Assembly: GCF_026183735.1 (NCBI RefSeq)
Contig: NZ_JAPFRE010000036.1
Coordinates: forward strand, 1-64,000
Length of the DNA: 64,000 nt
Direction: 5' to 3'
Source of the DNA: Alteromonas sp. ASW11-130
GTDB lineage: Bacteria > Pseudomonadota > Gammaproteobacteria > Enterobacterales > Alteromonadaceae
Shown: positions 25,443 to 34,034 of the stretch, one piece after another
How the letters are laid out: every line of letters starts with the position of its first letter
Position numbering within the stretch: position 1 is the stretch's first letter
Made by a program: the position numbers and the translations under genes
The notes under the pieces: model-generated
Database searches by the model: none
Told to the model about the DNA's origin: nothing
Seen by the model: the letters and a program-made list of their open reading frames with translations, nothing else

Positions 25443-25994
25443 ATGACTACTTTCACCATACATACTAAGGATTCAGCACCCGCGGATTCTCAGCCTTTGC
25501 TTAAAAAGTCAGAACAAGAAATGGGTATGGTACCTAATCTTCACGGCATTATGGCCGAGTCACCGGCAACACTCGAAGCCTATCAAACACTGCACAATCT
25601 TGCCCAGCAAACATCTTTTACCAAAGACGAGCTGACGGTAGTTTGGCTAAGTGTTAGCGTTGAACATGGCTGTGGATACTGCGTGCCAGCCCATACTGCT
25701 ATCGGGAAGAAAATGGAAGTGGATGATAAAATTATCTCAGCTTTGCGTGAAGAGAAGCCCCTTCCGGACAACAAGTTAGAAACACTACGCGATACCACGC
25801 TTTCAATACTGCGTAACCGTTCAAATATTTCTGATAATGAACGCGAACGTTTTTATCTAGCAGGCTATACACATCAACATCTGTTAGAAATTGTGTGTGT
25901 AATGTGTCAGAAAATCATGAGCAATTACATCAATAATCTCGCACAAACACCGTTAGATGACGCTTTCAAAGATTTTAAATGGAGAAAAGAATAA
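25443..25994 (+). CDS. Carboxymuconolactone decarboxylase/AhpD-family protein
   Basis: A 183-residue all-helical protein with the AhpD-type redox motif E74-x2-C77-x2-C80-x3-H84 (EHGCGYCVPAHT), the proton-relay arrangement of peroxidase-like members. The ATG at 25443 is preferred (AAAGGTG upstream, MTTFTIHTK) over 25395. Members of this length act as thiol-dependent peroxidases or detoxification proteins rather than true decarboxylases. It stands alone, so its reductant is unknown. Confidence 0.82.
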   Translation: MTTFTIHTKDSAPADSQPLLKKSEQEMGMVPNLHGIMAESPATLEAYQTLHNLAQQTSFTKDELTVVWLSVSVEHGCGYCVPAHTAIGKKMEVDDKIISALREEKPLPDNKLETLRDTTLSILRNRSNISDNERERFYLAGYTHQHLLEIVCVMCQKIMSNYINNLAQTPLDDAFKDFKWRKE

Positions 25995-26671
25995 TAAAAT
26001 AACTAGCACGTCTCGATTGACGGAATGTTAATTTTGCATGGCTTGAGTGCTTAGCAGGTTAATACACCACATCTTTGCTCGCACTCAACGCTACGTTGAT
26101 TTTTCTTATCGCGACTACCGCATAATAGTGATAAAAAAATACATAAATATTAATGAATATTTTTTACATCATGTTACCTCTATTAGCGGGGTAGCCTAAC
26201 CGCAAAAAATATTTACGTAGTTTGAAGTTAGTTTAACCCGCCAACGCGCGCTTAGTTTTTCCACTTTCATCCTTTACACGCTTAAGGCAGAGATATTTTT
26301 GTTGCCTCTGAGGTTGCCGCTGAAGTATTTCGTCTATAAATTGAGCGAAAATTACAACTATCACTATAACGTTAAATAATATTGCATTTTAATTTCATTC
26401 ACGCAATAGTATGAAGCGACGGTTAAAAATCGTCCTGAAAAATGTTTTTCTCTCCTCAAGGATAAGATGTCAGATAAGGTTTTTCTAATATTAATCGGTA
26501 CTGTGTAAGCAACTTTTTCCGTTGTTAATCGTTAATGACACTCCGCTCCGTAGTATGGAGTTCATACGAGCTCAGCACTCAACTCAACAAGTGTAAATAA
26601 ACAAGACTATCACCTAAAAAGATTGGATATAAATCCAACGAAGGTAGTTGTTTTAGAAGGAATAAAATAAT
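25995..26671. other. Long intergenic region upstream of the subtilase
   Basis: About 680 bp with no supported gene on either strand. It is AT-rich, probably with the protease promoter and long leader in the right part; AGAAGGA lies 11-12 nt before the ATG at 26672. No regulator site could be named. Confidence 0.4.
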
Positions 26672-29110
26672 ATGAAATTCAAATTCACTGCATGTGCCAG
26701 TGCGATTGCACTCGCCTGTTTGTCCAGTGTCTCTTCTGCAGAGACTTCACAAATCAAAGAAGTGAAGGCTCAAAAATCGCAAAAAGCCAGTAATGTTAGC
26801 CCTGATTTCGCCACGTGGTATAAATCGAAAAAACAACGTGCGCATGCTGCTGTAACCGATCAAATCATCGTAGAGTTTGCTAATGAATCAATAGCTACTG
26901 AGGCACTTCGCGCCTCGGTAGATGCTGGCAATTTAAAGGCAGAAACAAATGGAGCGGATCCAGCTAAAAGAAGACTTGGCAAGTCCCGTTCAGTCCTTGC
27001 TGAATTAGAAATGAGCTCAGGTAAAAAACTTCGCGTGGGCAAAGCGCTTGGCAAAACAAAGCTAACCTTAAAGCTTGATAGAAAGATGGATCACAAAGCT
27101 GCCAAAGCTATTGTGGCAAAACTGCGTAAGAACAAAAAAGTTAAGTTTGCTGAAATCGATCCTCTTCGCTATTTAATGGCTGAAACTCAACCGTGGGGCA
27201 TTAGCGCCGTACAGGCTGATCAGGTTTCAGACAATGAAGCATCAAATATGACGGTTTGTATCATTGACTCAGGCTATGACATAAACAACCCTGATTTAAG
27301 TGGAAACATGGTAAGCGGCACGAGTGACAGTGGCACGGGAGCATGGTCAACTCCAGGCGGCTCTCATGGTACTCACGTTGCTGGAACCATCGCTGCAATC
27401 AACAACACCCAGGGTGTTGTTGGGGTACTACCGAACCAGACAGTTAATCTTCATATCATCAAAGTGTTTAACGAATCGGGTTGGGGCTATAGTAGTGACT
27501 TAGTTTCGGCTATTCAGAAGTGCGATAACGCGGGCGCCAAAGTAGTGAATATGTCGTTAGGTGGTCCAAATTCTTCTACCACTGAACAAAACGCACTGCA
27601 AAACTTCTACGACAATGGCATTTTACTTGTCGCCGCTGCGGGGAACGCAGGAGACTCGACTCACTCCTATCCAGCATCGTATGACTCAGTTATTTCGGTT
27701 GCGGCGGTTGATGAATCGGGTCAGCATGCAGAATTTTCTCAGTTTACTAACCAAGTTGAAGTAGCAGGTCCTGGTGAAGCAATTCTTTCCCCAGTCGGCG
27801 TAAACGACGGCAGACAGGGTTTTATCACTTTTAGTGGCAGCACCACTGGTGACGATCGTGTCTTACCGCAGACCCGCTATATTCAAAGTGGTCCGGATTA
27901 TACAGTAACTAACGTCAACGGTACGGTTTCCGGTGTTATCGGTGCCTGTTCTCGCTCTGGTACCAGCTATAGCTGTGGCAATATGAGTGGTAAAATCTGT
28001 GTAGCTGAACGTCACGCTAATCAGGTAGGAAGCTCCTATCCAGAAGTTGATCCTGCAAAAGCGTGTGCTGATGCTGGCGCGGCAGGTGTGGTAGTTTATA
28101 GTAACGCTGCGCGTCCCGGGTTACAAAACCCATTCTTAGTGGATGACACGGGCATGGTGGACATGCCTACCGTGTCGGTTAACCGTACGTTAGGTCAGCA
28201 ACTCACAGCTGCAGCGGGGACCACGGCAACGTTGCAAGTAGCAGGTAATACCGATTATGCGTATTACAACGGTACATCAATGGCTACTCCCCACGTCGCA
28301 GGCGTAGCGGCGCTAGCGTGGAGTAAAAACCCAAGTTGTACCGCAGCAGAAGTGCGCACCGCGCTTTCTGCTACTGCCGATGACTTAGACGTGGCTGGGC
28401 GTGACAACCGCACCGGTTACGGCATGGTGCAAACTAAAGCGGCCTCTGACTACATGGCTACAAATTGTGGTTCTGGCCCCGAAACGTTAGTAAAAGGTGT
28501 AGCGAAAACTAACCTTTCTGGTTCGAAAGACCAGGAACTAGAGTTTACCATTTCTGTGCCCTCGGGTGCCTCTAACCTTTCCTTTGCGATGTCTGGCGGT
28601 TCTGGAGATGCCGATTTGTATGTAAGATTTGGCAGCGCCCCAACTACGTCTTCCTATAACTGTCGTTCTTGGGAGTCTGGTAATACAGAAAACTGTAATT
28701 TCACCTCACCCTCTACCGGCACTTACTATGTAAAAGTTATCGGATATTCGGCATTTTCTGGCGCTCAGTTAGTGGCTGATTACGATACTGCTGGCACTGG
28801 AAATCAAGGTGCAACTGGGCAAGTGACCAATATTTCAGCTACCACAAATAACTGGAAGTACTACACGTTAGAAGTGCCCACTGGTATGGCCACGTTAGAC
28901 TTTTCAATTACAGGTGGTTCAGGTGACGCAGACTTATACATTCGTCGCGGCAGCCAACCCACAACATCTACCTATGATTGCCGTCCTTTTGAAACAGGAA
29001 ACGAAGAAACGTGTTCGTTTAACAACCCGCAAGCGGGTACATGGCACATAGGTATTCGTGCTTACAGTTCGTTCTCAGGACTAACGTTAAATACGTCTTA
29101 TCAACCTTAA
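26672..29110 (+). CDS. Secreted subtilisin-like protease (S8) with PA and two PPC domains
   Basis: An 812-residue exported serine protease. A signal peptide (1-23) is followed by a Lys-rich propeptide to about 170. The catalytic domain follows: D199 (CIIDSGYD), H232 (GSHGTHVAG), oxyanion N325 (AAGNAG) and S536 (NGTSMATPHVAG). A protease-associated (PA) insert lies at about 385-520, between N325 and S536. The C terminus has two PPC domains (about 605-705 and 715-810), each with GGSGDADLY and the cysteine pattern C-R-x-(W/F)-E-(S/T)-G-N. PPC domains are usually removed on maturation. This is the common extracellular protease type of Alteromonas, used for protein degradation outside the cell. 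Confidence 0.93.
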   Translation: MKFKFTACASAIALACLSSVSSAETSQIKEVKAQKSQKASNVSPDFATWYKSKKQRAHAAVTDQIIVEFANESIATEALRASVDAGNLKAETNGADPAKRRLGKSRSVLAELEMSSGKKLRVGKALGKTKLTLKLDRKMDHKAAKAIVAKLRKNKKVKFAEIDPLRYLMAETQPWGISAVQADQVSDNEASNMTVCIIDSGYDINNPDLSGNMVSGTSDSGTGAWSTPGGSHGTHVAGTIAAINNTQGVVGVLPNQTVNLHIIKVFNESGWGYSSDLVSAIQKCDNAGAKVVNMSLGGPNSSTTEQNALQNFYDNGILLVAAAGNAGDSTHSYPASYDSVISVAAVDESGQHAEFSQFTNQVEVAGPGEAILSPVGVNDGRQGFITFSGSTTGDDRVLPQTRYIQSGPDYTVTNVNGTVSGVIGACSRSGTSYSCGNMSGKICVAERHANQVGSSYPEVDPAKACADAGAAGVVVYSNAARPGLQNPFLVDDTGMVDMPTVSVNRTLGQQLTAAAGTTATLQVAGNTDYAYYNGTSMATPHVAGVAALAWSKNPSCTAAEVRTALSATADDLDVAGRDNRTGYGMVQTKAASDYMATNCGSGPETLVKGVAKTNLSGSKDQELEFTISVPSGASNLSFAMSGGSGDADLYVRFGSAPTTSSYNCRSWESGNTENCNFTSPSTGTYYVKVIGYSAFSGAQLVADYDTAGTGNQGATGQVTNISATTNNWKYYTLEVPTGMATLDFSITGGSGDADLYIRRGSQPTTSTYDCRPFETGNEETCSFNNPQAGTWHIGIRAYSSFSGLTLNTSYQP

Positions 29111-29129
29111 GTAAATTAAGGATTCCATT

Positions 29130-29149
29130 ATGCCGACGGTGGTCGGCAT
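29130..29149 (+). terminator. First hairpin after the subtilase gene
   Basis: ATGCCGAC and GTCGGCAT form a perfect 8-bp stem with a 4-nt loop, 20 nt after the stop codon. A second, stronger hairpin follows. Confidence 0.5.
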
Positions 29150-29155
29150 TAACTT

Positions 29156-29185
29156 AAAAGGCTTGGGCATGTCCTCAAGCCTTTT
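29156..29185 (+). terminator. Rho-independent terminator of the subtilase gene
   Basis: AAAAGGCTTG pairs perfectly with CAAGCCTTTT around a 10-nt loop. The A/T arms give the terminal T-tract on the plus strand. Confidence 0.75.
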
Positions 29186-29273
29186 GCTCCCCCCCTCTAA
29201 ACACAGAAATTTTAGCCTTAGATTCAACAACATAGGATTACCCTCACACCATAAGGTGTTTTTTTGCTAAAAA

Positions 29274-29333
29274 ACTAATTAATTAGTTGATAATTTCCTG
29301 AATTGTTACTAGATTAAATACTAATTAATTAGT
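29274..29333 (+). promoter_or_regulatory. BlaI-type operators and promoter
   Basis: Two identical perfect 14-bp palindromes ACTAATTAATTAGT lie at 29274-29287 and 29320-29333. Between them is a sigma-70 promoter, TTGATA (29287-29292), 17 bp, TAGATT (29310-29315). One operator abuts the -35 box and the other lies just downstream of the -10 box. The repressor gene starts 11 bp after the second operator. This is the layout expected for autorepression by a BlaI/MecI dimer at two sites. Confidence 0.85.
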
Positions 29334-29344
29334 AGGAATGGGTC

Positions 29345-29725
29345 ATGGCCAGAAAAAAATCACAGCAACTCACCGACGCAGAACAAGAAATAATGCAATT
29401 ATTGTGGGAACATAACGAAATGTCGGTTAAAGAAATCGCAGCCTGTTTATCCGAAAAGCGTCCTACAGCTTACACCACCGCCCAAACTCTCTGTAGGATA
29501 TTGGTCGATAAAGATTATGCAGAATTTCGTAAAGAAGGTCGGGCGTTTTTGTACAAGGCAAAAATTTCGCAGTCCGATGCGCGCAAAGGTGCGCTTAGCA
29601 CGCTTCTTTCTAAGTTTTTTGGCAATTCACCCGAACTCCTAGCCCAGCACCTGATTAAAGACACCGATATTAAATTAGAAGATCTGGAGTCGCTTCAAAC
29701 GCAAATTGATAAATCGAAAGATTAG
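29345..29725 (+). CDS. BlaI/MecI/CopY-family transcriptional repressor
   Basis: A 126-residue repressor with an N-terminal winged helix (LTDAEQEIMQLLWEHNEMSV, EIAACLSEKRPTAYTT) and a C-terminal dimerisation helix region, the usual length for BlaI. In this family the partner metalloprotease causes cleavage of the repressor in the linker. It is the first gene of an operon with the M56 protease (8-bp gap). It almost certainly binds the two ACTAATTAATTAGT operators just upstream. Confidence 0.9.
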   Translation: MARKKSQQLTDAEQEIMQLLWEHNEMSVKEIAACLSEKRPTAYTTAQTLCRILVDKDYAEFRKEGRAFLYKAKISQSDARKGALSTLLSKFFGNSPELLAQHLIKDTDIKLEDLESLQTQIDKSKD

Positions 29726-29733
29726 GTGGGTGT

Positions 29734-31263
29734 ATGATTGCTGAATCGACCGTTCTACTTACCTTAGGGGTATATCATTTAGGAATTGGATCCGTTCTGA
29801 TAGTACTATTGCTATTAGTCTCAAAACTATTTGAGCTCTCAGCTGAGACAAAAAGTTGGTTATGGTTAACCGCCTTTCTACTGGCGATACTGTTACCTTT
29901 TACATCCTTATCTATATCGAGCAAACCACAACAAAATCCAACCTTACAAGGTTACGAAAGTAAGTTAGAAGCTGACCCTGGTGCGTTTTCAGCTGGCCTA
30001 CCTCAACTTAGTGATGATACAAATTGGCATTTACCGGCTGAATTAGCTTACTCCCTTTCGAATGCAATTTTGCTGCTGGGCGCACTATGGCTAGTCGGTA
30101 TTTTATGGAGGGCTTGCCAGGTTGGTCGGGCTTATGTTCGCGCAATCAGACTCAAAAAGTCAGCTTCACCCACGTCGATAGAAAAATTTAACGATATCCC
30201 GGTGGTGTGCTCCCCCAACGCGTCTTCCCCGATGGCAATTGGGATATTCAACCCAGTAATCGTATTGCCAGATAAATTTATAAAACACATGGTTTCACAG
30301 CAGTTGATGCCCATCCTGTTGCATGAAAAAGCGCATATCCAACGCGGCGATTTGTGGGTGGGTGCGCTGCAGGAAGTACTAGCCCTCATTTTTTGGTGGA
30401 GCCCGGTTGTACGCTCCCTCAACCATAAGATTCACATCTACCGTGAACTGTCATGCGACATTCGAGCAGTTCGCAATTTAAAAAATTCAAAGCATTATGC
30501 TCAGTCTTTAGTAGACAGCGCCAAATTGATGCTTTCGACTCAGGAGAATATTTTGTCTATGGGACTTTTTAGTAAGAAAAAAGACTTAGCCTACCGCGTG
30601 ACTAGCGTACTTGAACATAAAGCTGCGAAACAGACCCGATTGTATTCAATTGTCGCAGGCTGTTTAACATTATGTGTTACCACCGGTCTAGCTGTTATTA
30701 ACCTGATACCAGAAGTCAATGCCGCCGACGTTGCGCGAGATGCCAAGCAATTCGCGAGACTGGATAACGGGGAAAGTCAAACGCTCATTCATGCAGTGGC
30801 CCAAAATGATGAGGAACTGGTGGAATTTCTAATTAACCGTGGAACCGATATTAACGTACCGCTAACGGGTGATGGCACCGCGCTGATGATTGCCACACGT
30901 CAAAATAATATCAATATGGTTAAAGCACTCATTCGCATGGGAGCGGACGTAGACCAGCCCTCTTATGGTGATGGCAACCCACTTATTATCGCTGCAAAAC
31001 GTAATCACCAGCAAATCGCAAAACTACTGTTAAACAATGGCGCAAACGTGAATGCCTTAGTAAAGGGAGATGAAACACCCTTAATACAAGCCTCGTGGAA
31101 GGGTCATGAAGAAATGGTGAAGCTTCTTGTTGAACACGGTGCCGATGTCAATTTAGGCGTTTTTGCTAACAAATTTACACAGAGAGAGTGGCGTTCCCCT
31201 TTAAGTAAAGCAAACACACAAGAGATCAAAAGCTATCTTATCCGTCAAGGAGCAAAGACATAA
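29734..31263 (+). CDS. M56 (BlaR1-like) membrane metalloprotease with ankyrin repeats
   Basis: A 509-residue protein. The N-terminal part has membrane segments at about 12-30, 42-60 and 108-127 and the BlaR1-type zinc protease domain: HEKAH (H197, E198, H201) in LLHEKAHIQRGDLW and the third ligand E238 (YRELSCD). A last membrane segment lies at about 302-322. From about 340 to the end there are four to five ankyrin repeats, such as DNGESQTLIHAVAQNDEELV and DGTALMIATRQNNINMVKAL. The C terminus would be periplasmic by analogy with BlaR1, where this position carries the penicillin-binding sensor. Here the ankyrins replace that sensor. It should inactivate the upstream repressor on a signal that is unknown. 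Confidence 0.85.
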   Translation: MIAESTVLLTLGVYHLGIGSVLIVLLLLVSKLFELSAETKSWLWLTAFLLAILLPFTSLSISSKPQQNPTLQGYESKLEADPGAFSAGLPQLSDDTNWHLPAELAYSLSNAILLLGALWLVGILWRACQVGRAYVRAIRLKKSASPTSIEKFNDIPVVCSPNASSPMAIGIFNPVIVLPDKFIKHMVSQQLMPILLHEKAHIQRGDLWVGALQEVLALIFWWSPVVRSLNHKIHIYRELSCDIRAVRNLKNSKHYAQSLVDSAKLMLSTQENILSMGLFSKKKDLAYRVTSVLEHKAAKQTRLYSIVAGCLTLCVTTGLAVINLIPEVNAADVARDAKQFARLDNGESQTLIHAVAQNDEELVEFLINRGTDINVPLTGDGTALMIATRQNNINMVKALIRMGADVDQPSYGDGNPLIIAAKRNHQQIAKLLLNNGANVNALVKGDETPLIQASWKGHEEMVKLLVEHGADVNLGVFANKFTQREWRSPLSKANTQEIKSYLIRQGAKT

Positions 31264-32450
31264 TGAAAAAAACATCTTTCATACATCCCACCTTCGCATT
31301 ATGGGCGCTATTATGCCTGACCGCATTTATTTCACCGCTACAGGCTGGTTCATTAGCGCAACCTGCTGCGAGCGAAATTAAATCCCAAATGAAACAATGG
31401 CAACAGCAATACCAGCTTCCTTCCTTATCGTTAGCAATATCACTGGATGATAAAGTAGTATTTGCCGACGCCGTAGGTTTTGCTGATATCGAATCGAAAA
31501 AGAAAGCGTCAGTTCAGACGCAATACTCGGTTGGTAGTCTTGCTAAACCTATGACAGGCCTTGCCGTGGCACGTTTGATAGACAGCAACAAACTCCACAT
31601 AGATAACAGTGTTGCTGACTACCTTACCGACTATCCCCAATATAACCAGATAAGTATTAAGCAACTTGCATCCCATACAGCTGGGATCTCGCGTCCTTGG
31701 GAAGAACGTAATAATAGAGAGTTCGAATCTCCGCGAGATCATGCCAGCCCATTTGAATCTATTGGACTGGTGAGTGATAAGCCACTTAAATTTACTCCGG
31801 GTACTAGTTTTCAGTATACGTCGATGGGTTATGTGGTTTTGTCAGCAGTGATTGAAACAACCGCCCAACAACCCTATACCGATTATATGACCAAACAGGT
31901 TTTCGCGCCGTTGGGCATGCACTCAACAGTATTGGACGACTCTTCGGCAGGGAAACAAAGCGAGGCAACTTATTACAGTAAAAAAATTGATGAGAGCACG
32001 TTTGAACTTGCCGTGTCAAAGCGTGATCGTAGCTTCTTGTTCGGCGGGGGTGGTTATATTTCTTCACCAAGTGACTTAGTGAAAATGGCGAAAGCGTTTT
32101 CAGGTAGCCATTTTATATCGGAAGATACCCAGTCTTTACTCCTTACACCAGTGAAAATGAATAATGGTGAGATTAATCCGCAAGGGTATAGCATAGGTTG
32201 GCGGGTTAAGCAGATTGAAGATCCAATCATTGAAAACAAAAAAGTTACTGTCATACATCATGGCGGTATTACTCATAAAGCGTCGACAGCGTTTATTGTA
32301 ATTATCCCCGAATACCGCGCGGCACTAGCCTACGCAACCAACACTGACCCGAAAGACTTTTGGAAAGCGCGCGAAGAGTCTATAGCGTTACTTTTTAAAC
32401 TCTACCACGCTAAACATTCTCTGTCAGAGAATACCCGTGAGCCATTATGA
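31263..32450 (+). CDS. Secreted serine hydrolase (class C beta-lactamase family)
   Basis: A 395-residue exported protein of the beta-lactamase/D-alanyl carboxypeptidase superfamily. A signal peptide (about 1-28) is followed by S92-x-x-K95 (GSLAKPMTG), the second motif Y185-T-S (QYTSMGY, in place of Y-x-N), and HHGG near 330 in place of KTG. These deviations favour an esterase, peptidase or peptidoglycan-editing enzyme over a true beta-lactamase. Its ATG overlaps the M56 stop by one base (TAATG), so it is the output gene of the BlaI/M56 operon. Its substrate, and whether beta-lactams are involved, cannot be read. Confidence 0.85.
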   Translation: MKKTSFIHPTFALWALLCLTAFISPLQAGSLAQPAASEIKSQMKQWQQQYQLPSLSLAISLDDKVVFADAVGFADIESKKKASVQTQYSVGSLAKPMTGLAVARLIDSNKLHIDNSVADYLTDYPQYNQISIKQLASHTAGISRPWEERNNREFESPRDHASPFESIGLVSDKPLKFTPGTSFQYTSMGYVVLSAVIETTAQQPYTDYMTKQVFAPLGMHSTVLDDSSAGKQSEATYYSKKIDESTFELAVSKRDRSFLFGGGGYISSPSDLVKMAKAFSGSHFISEDTQSLLLTPVKMNNGEINPQGYSIGWRVKQIEDPIIENKKVTVIHHGGITHKASTAFIVIIPEYRAALAYATNTDPKDFWKAREESIALLFKLYHAKHSLSENTREPL

Positions 32451-32526
32451 GTAATCAACTCAATTGAGAAGTGAAATAGGCACATTTCATTAACCCATGC
32501 AGACTAGGTATTGTGACGATTAGAAC

Positions 32527-32552
32527 GGCTTCAATTGTTATTAATTGGAGCC
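32527..32552 (+). terminator. Hairpin after the serine hydrolase gene
   Basis: GGCTTCAATT and AATTGGAGCC pair with one G-T position around a 6-nt loop, about 75 nt after the stop codon. There is no good T-tract. Confidence 0.35.
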
Positions 32553-32681
32553 CTCCCAAACTAACTTATGAATAATGCTGCAATTTTTCGTCACCAGCGA
32601 GTACGCATTAGTGCCGATGGTAAATCGTAACCTGACCACAGTTAAAGATTAATCCTCTCATATGAATGGGTGGCGCATGGT

Positions 32682-32999
32682 TTAACGATGAGTTGGACAA
32701 TCGAGAACATGCAAGCCGAAGTGGGATGCTACCCCATTTAAAATACGCTTAATTCCGATAATATTGCCTTGAAATTGGGGCTGCCACGTAAGTTTCAGCT
32801 CACTGGTTCCTTTTCTTAATTTCACCGTCCACGTTTTAGACCAATTAAACTGGTTTGGAGAACCACAGAATTCCCATCCCCGCGATTTATGATACTCAAC
32901 GATTCGGGTAAAATTTTCAGCAGCAATATCCTCAATTATACCTAACCCATGCCGTTTAAATTTACTTGCAACAAGTTTGTGTTTTAAAATACGGAACAT
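32682..32999 (-). CDS. Small protein of unknown function
   Basis: A 105-residue basic soluble protein. ATG at 32999 is preceded by a GAGG/GGAA-type region. Composition looks coding (FKRHGLGIIEDIAAENFTRI, WTVKLRKGTSELKLTWQPQF). The second half reads as a small beta-rich domain, with two Cys (C45, C101). No family recognised. It stands alone between the BlaI operon and decayed DNA. Confidence 0.55.
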   Translation of the reverse strand: MFRILKHKLVASKFKRHGLGIIEDIAAENFTRIVEYHKSRGWEFCGSPNQFNWSKTWTVKLRKGTSELKLTWQPQFQGNIIGIKRILNGVASHFGLHVLDCPTHR

Positions 33000-33370
33000 G
33001 TTTCCATAAACCTCTTCGTATCATCTGCATCAGCAACGACTCATCTATAACACCTAATTAAATCAGATTCCTTAATCAGATGATATTGTCTACACTTAAA
33101 ATGCGAACTAGCCTTTTTATTTCATCGTTTATCCAATTACTTTTTTAGTTACGCTGAGCGGCGTAACCTCGACTTTTACTTACTTAGACCCGTTTGGAAA
33201 TAAGAAATGCTTATTCCTAGTTGCCAAATACCTGTTACTCAAGGGCGAGGCACCCAAAGCTTGCGCGTATTGAAGTGAGCCCATAACCCTAGCAATAGCG
33301 GGCGGCTCTGGCATCAAGAAGCAAAACACCTTAGGAATATAAAGGCTAAAGCAAAAATGCCCCCCCAGTA
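33000..33370. other. Intergenic region without a recognised gene
   Basis: No supported gene. It leads directly into a decayed gene at 33371. Confidence 0.35.
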
Positions 33371-33855
33371 GTACAGCCTTCGTATGGGTACCAAGTTAAT
33401 CTTTGCAAGTTATCGACTTTAGACGCTAACAAGTTTCAGGTATCTATCGCTTCAATCAACCCTAAACTCAAGAGTTCCTATCCTCGGGCTGCACATTGGA
33501 ATATAATGAGGGAATCGACTTCGGCAGAAGTAACCTTCTTCATTCTTACTAGAATAAGATGATGCTGGAAATCGTTGAAGATACTGTTAAGAAGCATGAT
33601 TTATTGCTCACCCCCTGTAGCAAAGATACCTTCAAGCGTGTTTATCTTAACGAAAGTTTCCTACCTGAATGACATGGAGATGCGGTCTTTACTTTAAAGC
33701 ACTTTAGCATTCCAGAATATTTTATCAGTACGACCTTCAATATTTTTATGAAGGTTACACTGAACTTAGCAGGTAAACTTTCAGTACTTCAACCCACTAG
33801 TAAAGCTGACGACTATACTATTGTTAAAGCGCAAATGGATTTGATTGCAGGCTAA
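33371..33855 (+). pseudogene. Frameshifted gene with an internal TGA
   Basis: Two coding-like segments adjoin. The first (33371-33562) includes STLDANKFQVSIASINPKLK and ends in TGA. The second (33559-33855, another frame) reads MMLEIVEDTVKKHDLLLTPC, has an in-frame TGA at 33670-33672 after FLPE, then continues HGDAVFTLKHFSIPEYF to TAA at 33853. The pattern is one gene with a frameshift and a nonsense codon, probably CGA to TGA. It has no recognised family and no start codon. Confidence 0.55.
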
Positions 33856-34034
33856 CGGCATATTCTGTTGTAAAGTCAAACAATGTTAAAAAAAACAAAC
33901 CCATTAACTGCGAGATTTTAGAAAATATTGCTTCGTGATTTCTGCCTCCCTAAAAGTATATTTTTTTGGTCAGAAATACTCGACACAAGCGCGCATATTT
34001 GTAGGATCTAAACTCGTGAAATACGGAAATCAGT

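Noticed and set aside
33670..33672. In-frame TGA as selenocysteine
   Set aside because: No SECIS-like element seen and the same gene has a frameshift; decay is simpler.
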